A DNA stretch of 64,000 nucleotides from Prosopocoilus inquinatus (GCA_036172665.1 CM069874.1:50636707-50700706), one strand, 5' to 3'. Counted from the first letter of the stretch, positions 44,866 through 58,192 are shown. The notes: generated by a model from the sequence alone, not told the origin. Numbers and translations: made by a program.

Positions 44866-45243
44866 TAATATTTACACACAACTAAATCTGCACTGGCAAA
44901 TTATTTTTTTAATAATAATTGGTACAGGAGTCGACACGTTTGTTTGTTATTAAAAATTGGAAAAATACAATAAATAATAAGCAACTTAAACCGAAAGAAA
45001 CGAGATATGTGATCAAAATGGTAACGTATAGTGTGCACGTAAAATTTGGAAAAATTAGCATAAAAGTAAATATTTGATTTTTAAGAAAATTTCAAAAACA
45101 GGTCAATTTTCAATTTATGCTGTGTATTCTTTGGAGTATTACAGGAAAGAAGGATGACGCCATTAATATGTGTTTTTAATGGCAACATATTTCAATAGCC
45201 TCCCTAATTCTCAAAACGGTGTTATACAAACTTTGACTCATTT

Positions 45244-48049
45244 CATAATAATAATAATAATAATAATAATAATAGTATTTATTTCAAAACAACTGAACAA
45301 AAAACAGTACAGGTTTGAAAACGTCCAAAAGTTGAATAAGAAATATGTTTACATTCCTGATGCATTATAATAATCTAGTAAGTTGTAAGGTTCTACATCC
45401 ACCAGAAAATTAAAGATGCTTCGCTTCATTTCACTTGAATTTCTCAATTTTCTAATATTAGCCGGCAAATTATTAAACAATTTCATGCAACTGTACAAAG
45501 CGCTATTTTCAAATTTCGTAAGCCTGTGAGGAGGATAAAGGAAGTAGTCAATATTTCTGGTGTTGTATTTGTTTAATGTCTTGTTTTCAAAATTAATAAA
45601 AAGATGCCTATTTTTGAACGAAAAAGATAGACATTTATAAATATATATGCCATAAACTGTCAAAATGTGACTATTTTTAAAAATACCTCTGCAGGATTGA
45701 CGACACGACATTTTATGAATAATACGTATAGCTTTCTTCTGCATGACAAAAACATTCTTTACATGACTACTATTCCCCCAGAAGATTATCCCATATTATA
45801 AGTGTGAGTAGAAATTTGCGAAGTACATAGTTCTTAGTATTTCTGCGCTAGTGTATTCGCTCAGAGTTCTTAAAGCAAAACAAACTGAACTTAGTTTGTT
45901 ACACAGATGGTCCAAATGATAAGTCCAATTTAGAGTTTCGTCCAAAGAAACACCTAGATATCGCACACTGCTTTTAAGTAAGTTGTTTTTATTGTTTATT
46001 CTTATCACATGTGGAGTTTCACAGAAATGTTTCGTTTTAAATAGAACACAATTTGTTTTGGATTCATTTAAAATTAAGTTGTTTTGAGAAAACCATTGAT
46101 CCATGTTTTGCAAACATTCTTCACCTTGTTTAGGAATATCTGGGAACGTTTCTCCGGTTATTAAAGCACATGTGTCATCTGCATAGTTATAGATGTTACA
46201 GAAGGAATTCTGCGCAGCGTGTGGAAGATCATTCATATACAGAATGAACAGCAACGGGCCCAGAATGCTTCCTTGCGGTACTCCCCGGGTAATTTCAATT
46301 AGACTAGATTGTGTTGTCTCATTTTTATCTCTTAAAATTACCTTTTGTAACCTATGGGAAAGATAAGATTTGATCCAATCAAGAGCCAAACCACGGATGC
46401 CATATTGATGTAACTTATTTAAAAGAATGTTATGATCGAGAGTATCGAAGGCCTTACTTAAGTCAAGAAAAAAACCGCAAACAAGATTTCCTTTTTCCCA
46501 GTTGTTAAAAATATTTGACGTGAAGACGAATAAGGCGGTTTCAATGTTTCTACCCTTAAAAATTACCTTTTTTAAGAATCGGTGTGACAACAGCAACCTT
46601 GAGGCTATCAGGAAAAATGCCAGTCGGTAAGGATGTATTTATAATTTTCACTAGAGGCTCGACAAACGTATGAATGCATTTTTTCAATAAAAACATTGGG
46701 AAGTTGTCATGCCCAGCACTTTTTTTGTTTTTGGATGTTCTCACCACTTCAAGAATCTCTCCTTCAGTAACAGGAGAAAGATATAGGGATTTGTTATTGA
46801 AATACATGGTGCCCTCTGTCGGATCGAGTACAGAATTTTTCTCGTCGAGTAAGTTTTGTGCACATGTGGCGAAGTACTCGTTGAATTCATCTGCTGAGAG
46901 TCCATTAAATTCATTTTCAACGGTGTTTTTCTCTAAAGCCGCAGAAATTATAGACCACATCGTTTTTAACTTATTGTCTGAGTGTAAAATCAGATGATCA
47001 TAATACTTGGATCTTTGTTGTTTTAGTAGGAAGTTGTACCTATTCTTGGTTTTCTTGTAGGCTATCTCGGCTTTAGAGTCAAAATTTTTCAGGATATACA
47101 ATAAATCTAATTCTTTTTGGCACTGTTCGATTTCAAGAATAATGGTAATTTTTGTTACCTTAGGGTTAACTGATTTTAACGTAAGTGGGAAATGTAAGTT
47201 GAAGTTTTTTGCAATCAAAGCAGAGAAAACATCCCATTTGTCGTTGATGTTAGAATATTCATCAATTATGCTCCAGTCTTGTGATCGTAAGTCGTTCTTA
47301 AAGTTGTTAATGTTAGTTTCATTAAAGTTTCGTGTGTGAATTTGAAGTTTCTCTTCCTTCATTTGAGGATCGCTAAAGCGAACGACTTGTGCCGTGTGAT
47401 CAGAAAAGTGAGAAGGAATAATGTGTGTTTCAACATTTTGAATGTTAGTTACTATGTTATCGATGCAAGTCTCAGAAGTAATTGTGATACGTGTTGGACT
47501 GTGTATTGCAGGCTACAGATTAAACGAATCAAGTAAACGTAACAGATCCTTTACAACGTGTGTGTCGCTCATCGTATTGATATTAAAGTCCCCAGATATA
47601 ATGAAGAAGCATTGACTGGTAGATAGTATTTCCAACAAGAGTTCAAAAATTTCGAAGAAAGTTGGTATGTTGCCGCCAGGGGGTCTGTACAGTGCCACAA
47701 CAATAATTTTATTCTTAAGATGTACATCCGCAGCACATAGCTCTATTTCATAAGGTTTTGAAATATTGTTGATGGTTGTATTTCTTCTATATTTCAGACT
47801 AGTATGAACATAAACGGCAGTACCACCATGTTTTTGCTTTTCTCTACAGAAAGAAGACGCTAATTTGAAGTTAGAAATAACAATCTGAGAAAGTTCATTA
47901 ACAGATTGCCAATGTTCCCTTAAGCAAAGAATTTTACAGGCTCTATGTGAATTGACGAAAACATTTAGTTCATTTACACAAATGGACAGACATTGGATAT
48001 TTTGATGGATCAGTTCCATTGGTTCAGTGTTCAGAGATTTTTGTGTCAC
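45244..48049 (-). mobile_element. LINE 4, endonuclease plus reverse transcriptase
   Basis: This is a non-LTR retrotransposon in minus orientation. Its 3' end has an (ATT)n tail at about 45244-45275, seen as repeated aat on the plus strand, preceded on the element strand by gaaataaatact. Its coding part carries an apurinic-type endonuclease domain and a reverse transcriptase, so it is longer than the others. The 5' end is not defined: coding ends at 48049 and no 5' boundary was seen. It belongs to the CR1/jockey group; the clade is not assigned. Confidence 0.85.
45349..48049 (-). pseudogene. LINE 4 endonuclease-reverse transcriptase, broken
   Basis: The endonuclease part (48049-47513) has IHQNIQCLS, REHWQS, VALYRPPGG and ISGDFNIN. 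It runs into an in-frame TAG and then continues in the same frame (PTRITITSETCIDNIV, SDHTAQ). The reverse transcriptase part has VVTPILKKG and then skips directly to GRNIETALF. The stretch that normally carries YRPIS and the QFGFR motif is thus deleted (near 46556-46565). LDLSKAFDTLDHNILL, GVPQGSILGPLLF and YADDTCAL are intact. A one-base shift near 45796 separates the C-terminal part (YGIIFWG, QKKAIRIIH). One stop, one internal deletion and one shift make it dead. Confidence 0.85.
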
Positions 48050-48289
48050 GTTGACCGTACTTTCCTCAGTAGGCGGTATAAAAAACGGTTTTTTTTAGGA
48101 AAATTAGTAATATAAACGTTAACTGTAGAAGTCTTTCTCACGTTGTACAAGACTTTGTACAAATTTTGATAGATGTAAAATTGCTCTAAGAGACTACGCC
48201 TCACAGGTATTCAAAATGTGCATCTCCATCTCCTTGTTTCCAACACTATACCGCTTTCTATCTTGTATGTTCTCTCTGAACATCAACCA

Positions 48290-48700
48290 CCTGTACAGGG
48301 TGGATTAATTTCGATATCTCTTATGGGCATCTCCGTAATTATAAGAGATAGAAAAAAAAACTAGTCTCGATCTCTTTTTTGGAGATTAAGTCAATAGTGT
48401 AAACAAAAATTGGCTATGTTCTTTTGTTTTCAAGTTATAGGCATAAATTTCCATTTTTGACTTTTCGTTTTTCGGTCATATCTCGTTTATTTCTAGAGAT
48501 ATTAAAAATGTGCTTGAACATTATTGGGATACTTTTTGGAATACAATTCAGTGGTGTAGTTGATTTTTTAATATTTACTTAAATTTTCGAGATATAACAT
48601 AAAGTTTTTTTTTTTTAATGGAAATCATAGTAGGCAATCCCTGCATTAAATAGAGATTTTTTTCTGTTTTCAAAAATATATACATTGTTGGGTTTATTTT
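48290..48700. repeat. Dispersed repeat with tacagggtg head, copy 2
   Basis: The segment starts cctgtacagggtggattaat, contains a long t-run followed by aatggaaatcatagtaggca, and fades near 48700. It is related to 30346-30790 by the same order of parts. Confidence 0.5.
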
Positions 48701-51700
48701 TTATAATTAATAGAAAAAACTGTCATTTTAGTTATTATTTGTGTGCAAATAAAAAACGTCAGTATAAATACACGAAATGTGTGTATTTTCCGATGGTTAC
48801 CGTAAAACAGCCAAAAAATTTTGGAGGTCTCACTTGTTTGGAACTGTTGATATATGCGAGAGAGAAATACTAGCAAAGTCGCAACGGCTTCCTATAGTCG
48901 ACACCGACACCGCGCTGAGTTCCGCAGTCAAACTCATTTCGTAACGTTTGATAATAATAATCAATAATCACTGATATCGTTTAGTAATTTTTTATTTAAA
49001 ATTTTAATTTACTGAGGGAATTAATGTTACATTTATTTAAATACTGCTCTACCTTAAGCGCGTCAATCGAAGAGGCGGCTGGCGTTGTAAAAACACACTT
49101 AAGAAATGCAAACACAATTTATTTATTATTTGTGAAAGATGGATGACGATGATGTGATTGTTTAACTCATCCGCAATTTTAAGGCGCATTGTTCATCCGG
49201 TAATTATAATCGCCGGCCTATAATTTGAAAATACTTAAAAATGTAATTACTTACTTGGAGTGAGGTTACATTGTTTTAATAAATCCAGGCGGGTTTAAAA
49301 TGTTGATTGACCGGAAGATTTCATAATCGAATTAATTGAAATGCAATTTGTAAGATTGATTCTTTTTTAATACTTCGTGAAGATAAATATTAACTTACGT
49401 AAACCGAAAGTTTTCAAAATTCAGCATGCAGATATTTGCCAAGTGGCTGTGAGACTTCCGGCAGGTCTTTTTACATGTTTGCAAAAGCCTTTACGATCTG
49501 TTAATACGCATCAAACGAATCAAACATATGTTCGTTCACGACAGGGTTCATGCACGAGGTTAAACCACGTTAAACACTGACCGACTGACCTATTTTCGTG
49601 TCGTCGTTCAAACAGGCAGCCGCGTGCACGAGAGGTTAGCCACTTACACTCCTTAGTTACGCCAGCAGTTCTCAAACGGTTTGGCGAAAATCTGCCAATG
49701 CGTTTTTCTCGAAAATTATTAACTTTCTGTTAAGGACATATGAGATCAATGATGCATTACAGATTTAAATATTTGCACACAGTAAAAGAATAGCCTGTAT
49801 ACACTTACGTACTTAAGGTTCAACTTATTTCTAGACTCTCTCTACTGTGAATTTTTTGTAGGTAATTGGTGGAGGAGCCGTGAATGCTTAGTGTGAGTTA
49901 AACAAGTGATTTGAAAGTTCAATATATTTATGAATGAGTTAAAGTTAATAGTTAATATTTAAGTAAAAACATTTCTAATTTATTTATTATTAAAAATTGG
50001 AAGCGAATTAATTTCTCTTGGCAAGCAATTATTTATTTATTTATTACTTTGTCTGAATATACAGAAATCTTAGTTAACTCAACAGCGTGAGTTAATAATT
50101 TCCTGCATCGCATAGGTTTCATCTGACGTGGAAGATAAATACAGGAGGAGACGGGCAATAAATTTGCGAGCATATCATGTCGCGCGATTGTTTATTTACA
50201 CAGCAACATTTGCATATCGCCGTGTTCCGTTTTGTAAAAAAAGTTTATTGTCTAACTGTATTGTGTAAGACAGCGCGCATTACCTTAGAAAATTCCTGTG
50301 CGCTTACGACAACTATTTAGTTGATGGAGCTCGGAGCGATAATATTGAATGAAGAAAATGTTTTCCTAACAATAACATAAAAAAATAAAATAAAAGTTAG
50401 AGAAGTGTACTTTCGTAGCAAATGTGGGATGTTGAAACTCAAATACTGCACTCATAATACGAGAGGTGTTCAATAAAGGCTCAGAGTGTTACTGTCACAG
50501 CTTTCCTTACAAAAACAAGTGCATGAAAATATATTTTTCTCCTTGAATGTACTCTTCCTTAAGTGAAATACACTTGTCCCTGGCCTGCGTTTTTTTAAAT
50601 AATTTTTTCTAATAACGACTCCTAAAGGAATCTTGGTTATTTTAATTTTGTAAAATAAGTTTTACTATAACGGGTGTTTATGAAATAATTGCAGAAATTT
50701 ACATAACAATACATCACCATAAATGGGGAAGATTGAACTTACATTTCCTTAGCAAGTTTTACACATTTCGAGAAAATCGCAGTTGAAAATCAGGCAAGAA
50801 ATAATCGTACGTCTTTGTGTTGAGGTAGGTCAAGAAAAAGAAATTCCATTGGAACAAAAAACAGAAGTGCAATCGAGCAGTGACCTTGGCCGAAGTCGAG
50901 AGGCCAATAAAACCGTTGTTTTTATCGTCGCAATAAGTCGTATTACAGCTGAGCGAAGGAATTTGCTTCATTTTTTATTATTATGACACGCAGTTTATTA
51001 TTCCTTAGTCGTTGGGATCAACAGTTTAGTTTGTGAAAAGTGGTAGAACGAGTTAAAGCTAAACATGTTTACTATCTACATAATATTATTACCTAATAAA
51101 ATGCCGCAGTTCACGAACGGCGACAGAACAACATTTCAGAGGAGTGTATTCATAATGCCGTCGACAGTTTTTGCGCTAATCCTGACATGCACACGAACAC
51201 AAGAATCATTTTTTCGCCGAGCTCGTCTGTGTGTCGCTAATGATGAACAATTGTTGACGACAATAAACTTGTAGATAAGTAATTAAAAAGCAGCTTAGAG
51301 CGAAATACTTCGGTCCAGTTTCCCAGGCAGCCGACCTCTTATATTCCCATTTGCGGATGACTCTACAAGCTACAAGAAAACTATGGCTTTCTTTATCCGT
51401 TCCTTTTTATGAACACCCGTTACTTAAGTTTCTCAAACTATTTTTAAATTTCGGTCAAAAGTGGCAAATTAAACTTCCGAAACTCAAAAAATAGTTTTAT
51501 CACTATTACTTGCAGTCTAGTTTTCGATAATTTGGTTGTCATTGTGATTGCAGTCCAATTGCTATCCAAAACCCACTGTGCCATGAAACTATGCTGTCAT
51601 ATTCCAAATATCCTCCAGAATAGTAAAAGTGTGTTGCAATTTCTTTTTGATTGGTATTGCTCAAGCATTCTCCGGACGAAATCACACACACGTCGACACC

Positions 51701-52960
51701 AAAATAACGGATGTCTCATCGAAAGTCGGTTCCACATTTGCTGTCCTCAAATCGCATCGTCACAGACAATAGAACATCGACAGAGCATCGTTCTAATAGG
51801 TAAGTCATACGTAAGACAAAAGAAATGAACCCTGACTAAAATTGAGCCTAAAAGCCTGTACTAAAATCCGAAAGTACTGTCGGATCTGCTTCGACAGTCC
51901 TTTAGACGGAATAAAGTAATAGGATTTCTTAGATGTTTTATAAAATCTTTATATTTCATTTTCTGCTTAATCTGAAACGTTCTGTCGATTCAGCATCCCA
52001 GGCAGCTCCGGTCCGAGGCCGTAAAAAGACAAGGCAAAATGACATCGTTACGCCATCTAGTTTTTGAAAGCGTCTAGGGTAGAAGTTCGTTACCTTGCTG
52101 AACTTGTTTACGTGAATAATGTATTACAGTTGTCACTCCATAGTATCGCGAAAAGATTTCTGCGCCTTCACCAAGTCACGCAGACACTTCCGGGTTTGTA
52201 GGGGCGTAGGTAGAGCTTTAGAAATCGAATAAAAAAATATAGAATCTTATTTCACAATAACTGGTTAAATTAATCTTCGGGGAAGGGGTTTTATCAGTTC
52301 GGGGGTTCCTTCTGTCCTCGACGAAGATACGATAGTCCTCCGCTGTGTCACGACGGAGCGGGTGATCATGCCAAGTGGATGTACTTTGGCGTTCTTGCAG
52401 GAACTCGGTAGTCTCGAGGTTTGAGGTGTTCCGCTGTGCATTTTTCGACGGCGGTTCCTCGGGGTGTTCACTTACCCGGACTGGACTATTGGAGGTTGTA
52501 GCGATACCTCGGGGTTGTTAAGATATCTTGCTCTCCTTTAGCGGTGAGGCGGCGACAGAATCTGTGCCAACAACGTTGTTCTTGTGGTGACGGAGTAGTT
52601 GTTGACTTCATGAACGTCGGTGCTGCGATTAAAGTCCAGGAATGACGACGGAGACGGACGGTTTCTTGAAGCAAATCGTGTTACCAGTTAAAGTTCAGAA
52701 TTTAGCTCGGATTATTTATACCGGTTTGTTTGCAAACATACACAAAACATTGCTTGCTTAACTAGGTCTCGTTACAGCTTTGAAATAACACTGGGTGTGC
52801 GGAATGATTGCAATGCTGGCGTCCTAGTTTCATAACTCGCGCGTTGTGTTCGCTAAGTTTTGGAATTACGTAAAACGAATTCGATTACGCACTGATTATA
52901 CATAAAGTTTAAGTGTGGTAATTATTTCCGTATTTTTTTAAATCGTTCTATTGAAAGTCT
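48700..52960. other. Spacer, no gene recognised
   Basis: Several short open frames occur (for example 51532-51828 and 50783-50986) without recognisable motifs. The stretch at 52280-52680 is GC-richer and has open frames on the minus strand, again without motifs. No RNA gene or structured element was recognised. Confidence 0.5.
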
Positions 52961-52966
52961 AATCAA

Positions 52967-53000
52967 CAGATAAAATAGCGACATCAAAATTTTTCTGAAA
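52967..53000. repeat. Terminal scrap of the hairpin family
   Basis: The stretch aacagataaaatagcgacat followed by caaaatttttctgaaa has the end motif and the inner a-rich junction of the family joined directly. It looks like a solo end left by deletion. Confidence 0.55.
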
Positions 53001-53344
53001 ATCTAATCGTAACAATAGTAACGTCCTTGGTACAACATTGCATTTTTCGACGAATAACGTTATTTCCAGAACTAGTTCCATTTTGTTAAGAAGAAACAAG
53101 AGGATTGAAACAATCTACAAACGAATTTAGGATTGCACCGACAGAGATCGAAAAAAGACGGACGAATCCATTCTAGCGAAAATCAAACGACTGTGAGAGA
53201 AAATAAGAAAAAAAGCAAAAAAAAAACTGAAAAGACGAATTTTATGCACACACAAAGAAAATCGACATAAAAATAATTTTAAAAAGAAACAAAAATTATT
53301 TTTTGATAAAGATGGAAAAAGCAGAAGAAAATTGAAACGGGTGA

Positions 53345-53992
53345 CATTGAAATACGAGAAAAAGAATGAACGAAAAACAAATGAAGTCTAGGTACTATCC
53401 TCCGAAATTGAAAAAATGAGAAAACAAAAGACTAACAACAGTGTGTTTTATTTCTCTTTGTTTTTTCTAGTTAATTAAAAAAAAAATTATTTATTATTTT
53501 TCAAATTTTTATTAACAGAGCTTAATTTTGAAGTTTTTTTTTTAATTTTAGGCAAAAGCAAAATTATAGCTCAATCGTCTTATCTTTTATTTTGCAATGC
53601 AAAATTAAATCTCGTTTTTCTTGTATTCTTGTTTTACTGCCAACTGCGCGTTTGTCTTTTGTTTCTTTTTTTAATTTACATTTACTAGCAAGTGGTTTTT
53701 AAGTTTTATTTTTTAATTTAATGCAAAAGAAAAATCAAATTTTTATTATCAGTTTTATCGAAATTTTAGTAAACAAGTAATTTTAATAATTTATTTGTCC
53801 TATTATTATTAATTCTGTTATTATTCTTATTATTATTAATTTAAAAGAAAAGAGAGGCTGTCACCTAAGGAAAGGAAAATTGAAATGCCCGAAATAGAAT
53901 GAAGGAAAAACAAATGAAGTCTGTTATTCTCCGGAAAAATTGAAACAATGAAAACACAAAAGACACAATGGTGGGTTTTATTTCTCTTGGTC
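53345..53992 (+). repeat. Partial direct repeat, two 110-base copies
   Basis: The stretch at about 53355-53470 (aaaacaaatgaagtct, then ttttatttctctttgttttt) recurs at 53880-53992 with differences. It lies in AT-rich, purine-rich sequence without coding capacity. Confidence 0.55.
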
Positions 53993-54168
53993 TTTTCTAG
54001 TTCATTTTTATTTTTGACTCGTTTTTACTTTCCCTTTTCTTTACACAAGCAGCGAAAATTCATTCCATTGTTTCATTTTTTAATCTTATTTCGTATCTTA
54101 TTTTGTCAAATCAGACTTGTTTTGTTTTTTGGTTGACCTAATTTTTCAGGATTAACCGTTTATTTTTC

Positions 54169-54241
54169 TTGTAGCACTTATTGTCCACGAAAAAGTAAAC
54201 AAGAAGCAGGTTTACTTTTTCGTGGACAATAAGTGCTACAA
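54169..54241. repeat. Near-perfect 32-base-arm hairpin
   Basis: The arm ttgtagcacttattgtccac, continuing through gaaaaagtaaac, is followed after the 9-base loop aagaagcag by its exact complement ending gtgctacaa. The second copy of the surrounding repeat (near 55090) has only the right arm. The hairpin is therefore specific to the first copy. Confidence 0.95.
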
Positions 54242-54922
54242 ATGAAAAAAACAGAAAACTGCACGAGAGACAAATATTGAAAGAAAAAAAAACAAAAGAG
54301 AACTGCGAAAACAACGAAATAGGTATAGAATTACAACAACAAAAAATAATTACGACAGGAAAAAAAGTGGCCAATTATTATTAGAATTACTTTTATTTTA
54401 TTTGGACATTGTAGCGTTTTTTAGAAAAGTTTATTAATACAAAATCAAATTAAACTCTTATTCTAAATAAAAACAATATTGATAAAATAAAAAATAAACT
54501 CATGAAAGAAGTATTAAGCGAATGGTCGGCCCTGTATTCATTACGCTTCCTACTATGAAGAATTAAAGACCGAGGATTCAAATCAAGTCAAAACGTGAAA
54601 GTGCATGATCGCTAACTCGTATGGCTCCCTCCCACCAGTCTCATGTACGAGATTCCGTCCTCTATTTATAAGATTTTTTTTTAAACAAATCATTGTGGTG
54701 ACAATTGATAAAATTAATATTTGTACCCAAATATTGTGCCTAAGCCTACTAAGCAGAAACTAATTTCAGGGTTTAAATCAACTGGGTTTGTAAAATTTGC
54801 AAAAATTTATTACAAAGTGACAGAGGCAGTTTATCATAAAGTATGTCAATTGGTTAATTCAACTCTCCTCTGTCAGGTTTTTACAAATGTTGTACAAGAA
54901 ATATAGATGTTCGATTGATAAT
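54190..54922 (+). repeat. Tandem-like duplication, copy 1 (about 730 bp)
   Basis: The copy shares long runs with 55080-55905, for example gtggccaattattattagaa, gcgaatggtcggccctgtat, gatcgctaactcgta and caggttt-like ends. They differ at scattered positions. No coding capacity was seen; the open frame 54721-54906 is not supported. Confidence 0.85.
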
Positions 54923-55079
54923 GAGTTTTTGCGGAATTATTTATTCGCATTTTGTTTTTGGTCTTCCTGGTCCTGATCTCTTTTTTGTTTTGTTTTTTTT
55001 TAGCATTGCTTGCTTGCCTTTTCTGTAAAACTTCTGTTTTTTACTGAATTATTTATACGTACTTTGTCTATCTCTCGTG

Positions 55080-55905
55080 ATCTGCTTCTTGTTTACTTTT
55101 TCGTGGATAATAAGTGCTACAAATGAAAAAACAGAAAACTGCACGAGAGACAAATATTGAAAGAAAAAAAAAACAAAAGAGAACTGCGAAAACAACAACG
55201 AAATAGGTACAGAATTACAACAACAAAAAATAATTACGACAGGAAAAAAGGTGGCCAATTATTATTAGAATTACTTTTATTTTATTTGGACATTGTAGCG
55301 TTTTTTTAGAAAACTGTATTAATACAAAATCAAATTAAACTCTTATTCTAAGTAAAAACAATACTGATAAAATAAAAAATAAACTCAAGAAAGAAGTATT
55401 AAGCGAATGGTCGGCCCTGTATTCATTACGCTTCCTACTATGATGAATTAAAGACCGAGGATTCAAATCAAGTCAAAACGTGAAAGTGCATGATCGCTAA
55501 CTCGTACGGCTCCCTTCCACCAGTCTCATGTACGAAATTCCGTCCTCTATTTATAACATTTTTTTAAACAAATCATTGTACTGACAATTGATAAAATTAA
55601 TACTTGTACTCAAATATTGTGCCTAAGCCTACCAAGCAGAAACTAATTTCAGGGTTTAAATCAACTGGGTTTGTAAAATTTGCAAAAATTTATGACAAAG
55701 TGACAGAGGTAGTTTATCATAAAGTATGTTAATTGGTTAATTCAACTCTCCTCTGTCAGCTTTTTACAAATTTTGTACAAGAAATATCACCGTGCTATGC
55801 AGGCCTCAATTGAAGTAACCTTCTTTTGAGGTGCATCTTAAAAATAGAAACACAAGACTGTAAACAATCTATATAATAAGAATCGATGTTCGATTGATAA
55901 TTCAT
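55080..55905 (+). repeat. Tandem-like duplication, copy 2
   Basis: This is the partner of 54190-54922. Near the end it has about 95 extra bases (starting caccgtgctatgcaggcctc) before the shared gatgttcgattgataat. Either copy 2 gained or copy 1 lost this piece. Confidence 0.85.
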
Positions 55906-56474
55906 GTCAAAACAAGTGTTTGTATGGGTTGTAATTACGTAATTAACTGCATAATAACATTAAAAATAGGATTATTTAAAAAAAATCAATATGTACAGTG
56001 AGACCTCGAAATATTCTCAAACTTCCAATGAGATCGACTTTCAGAACTTAATTTCATTTTAATTATCAGAAACAAATGAATGTGTCCTGTTCCAAAATAA
56101 ACGATCCACTTTAGGATGTTGTTTGTTTTCTGCCTTGTCTAATTTGAGAGTAATTGCTTGAACAATGAAGCACCTCGATTGTAGATAGGGCTAAAACAAA
56201 AATACACGGAAGGTTACTAACCCAAGATAAAAAGCTAAAAATAAATTAATTACTACCGATCTTACCACGGATTAAAACGCATTACAAGATAAGAGAGAAA
56301 CGCACGCGTAATTTAACCTGCAGTCGGAAAGTTTACTTTTGCCGACAAATTAAAACAGGCAAATAATTAAAAGAAACCAAAAAATAAATTGTTTGCATTT
56401 GAAATTATTGTTTTCAATTTTTTTTAATGCTTATTTGTGTTATTAAGGACGCAAAATCTAAAATAATGAAATAA

Positions 56475-57844
56475 TTAAAATACATTATCAATTTTTGTGT
56501 ATCGCATGGTGTTTGTCCTGATACATGGAAAAAAGCTGTAGTTTTATCTCTTCCAAAAAATAGTAACCCTTCTTCTTTACAAAACCTGAGACCAATTAGT
56601 ATTTTCCCACTTCTTTCTAAGGTCTTAGAGAAGGTCTTAGATGCCCAAGTTCGTAAGCATTTGTGCAGTTTTAATTTGCTTTTAAGTACACAGTCAGGCT
56701 TTAGGCTTGGGTACAGTTGCTCTACGGTATTAGCTGCTGTTACGGATAAAATCTTCAGTTGTCTTGATAGTGGCAATGTCGCTGTACTTGTCCTTCTGGA
56801 TTTTTCTAAATCTTTTGACCTGATTAATCATGAATTACTTTTGGCTATTCTACATTATATGGGTTTCAATGAAAGCAGTTTCAAACTTTTCAGAAATTAT
56901 CTTCATAGTAGAACTCAGAGGGTCAAGCAAGGTGACAATTGCTCTCAAATTATGCAGGTGAAGTCGGGAGTGCCGCAGAGGAGTGTCATTGGCCCTTTGA
57001 TGTTTGCAATTTTTTCGACTTATTTATTTGAGTCTATAAATTTCTTTAACTATTATTTGTATGCTGTTGACACTCAGCTACTATGTTATTTTCCGATGTC
57101 TAATTTGCAACATCCAGTTATCAAAATGAATTTAGATTTGCAACAACTTCACAAGTCTGTTACTAATCATGGCTTACGTCTTAATCCTTCAAAATCTTAC
57201 TACATGGTTTTCTGCAAAGAAAAATACAGAGCCTCTGTAACCAGTCAAATCTCGCTACATATTAACACATTACATACATCCTTACGATCAACTGATTGTG
57301 TAAAAAATCTAGGGCTGCTTATGGACAATAAGTTGCGTTTTAAGAGTCATGTCTCTAATATTGCTGGAAAAGCATTCGGCAAATTAAAAGTACTCTTTGG
57401 TTGCAAAGCAGTTTCAAACACAAATCTTCGCAAAACACTATGTGAAGCATTAGTTTTGTCCAACTTTAACTACTGTGATACGGTTTACGGCCCTTGCCTT
57501 GATAGTGTGGACAAAATTCGTATACAGAGAGTGCAGAATGCCTGTCTGAGGTTGATCTATGGTATCAGACGAAGGTAACGTATTTCGCACACACTTGAGT
57601 GGGCTAAATGGTTAAATATGCAACAAAGACGGAATTTTTACTGTGCAGTCTTTTATCATAAAATAATTTTGTCTAAGACTCCGCAGTATCTATATAATGA
57701 AATATCATTTCGTGCTGATGTTCATAACATCAATGTTAGGAGCAGAGGTCTTCTCACATCGCCTCTCCACCGCACCGCTGTTTTCCAGCGATCTTTTTCT
57801 TTTAACATTGCAAAAATTTATAATCCTGTTCCTACAGAACTGTA
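56475..57844 (+). pseudogene. LINE 3 reverse transcriptase, broken
   Basis: The frame enters without a start at the truncation and has CPDTWKKAVVLSLPK, LRPISIFPLLSKVLEKV, TQSGFRLGYS, LDFSKSFDLINHELLL and GVPQRSVIGPLMF. The catalytic box is YAVDTQL: one of the two Asp of YADD is Val, which removes activity. Further on are RLNPSKSYYMVF and KNLGLLMDNKLRFKSH. An in-frame TAA at 57576-57578 interrupts it after YGIRRR, and the same frame continues to 57844 (WLNMQQRRNFYCAV, VHNINVRSRG). The tail beyond carries no domain. Confidence 0.9.
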
Positions 57845-58192
57845 AAGTATAGCTTTGCCTAACTTTAGGAGTAGATTACGTGACATGTCCCTGTGCTAGT
57901 CTGCTGTGATGTATGTGCTGTCTCTTTGCTGGAGCCACGTCTATTAATTATTATGTTTATACTTACCTGTATCTACTTGCTCGTTAATTAAATTCAATTA
58001 TTTTTCTCTTTTTGGGGACCAGGAAGTATAGCAGTGTACCTTTTTAGGTCACTGATCCTGGTTCCTTTGGCTACTGTTCTTTTATTGTACTTTATATGTA
58101 TGTTTATATTCGTAATGTGTATGAACATGTATGTATACTTTAGTCTTCGAGGGCCAATAAACATTATTATTATTATTATTATTATCAAAAAA
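56475..58192 (+). mobile_element. LINE 3, 5'-truncated, CR1/jockey-like
   Basis: This is a non-LTR retrotransposon in plus orientation. Coding sequence starts abruptly at about 56475, and the element ends caataaacattattattatt in an (ATT)n tail near 58192. It belongs to the same clade as LINE 1: the C-terminal run YGPCLDSV...I.R.QRVQNACLR is shared in order and spacing. Confidence 0.85.

Larger units (their letters stand above)
43480..45240. other. Spacer with repeat scraps
   Basis: No gene was recognised. A tatatagggtgttctattta piece at about 44560 belongs to the agggtgt-type repeats, and 44761-44865 is a hairpin-family fragment. The rest is AT-rich. Confidence 0.5.
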
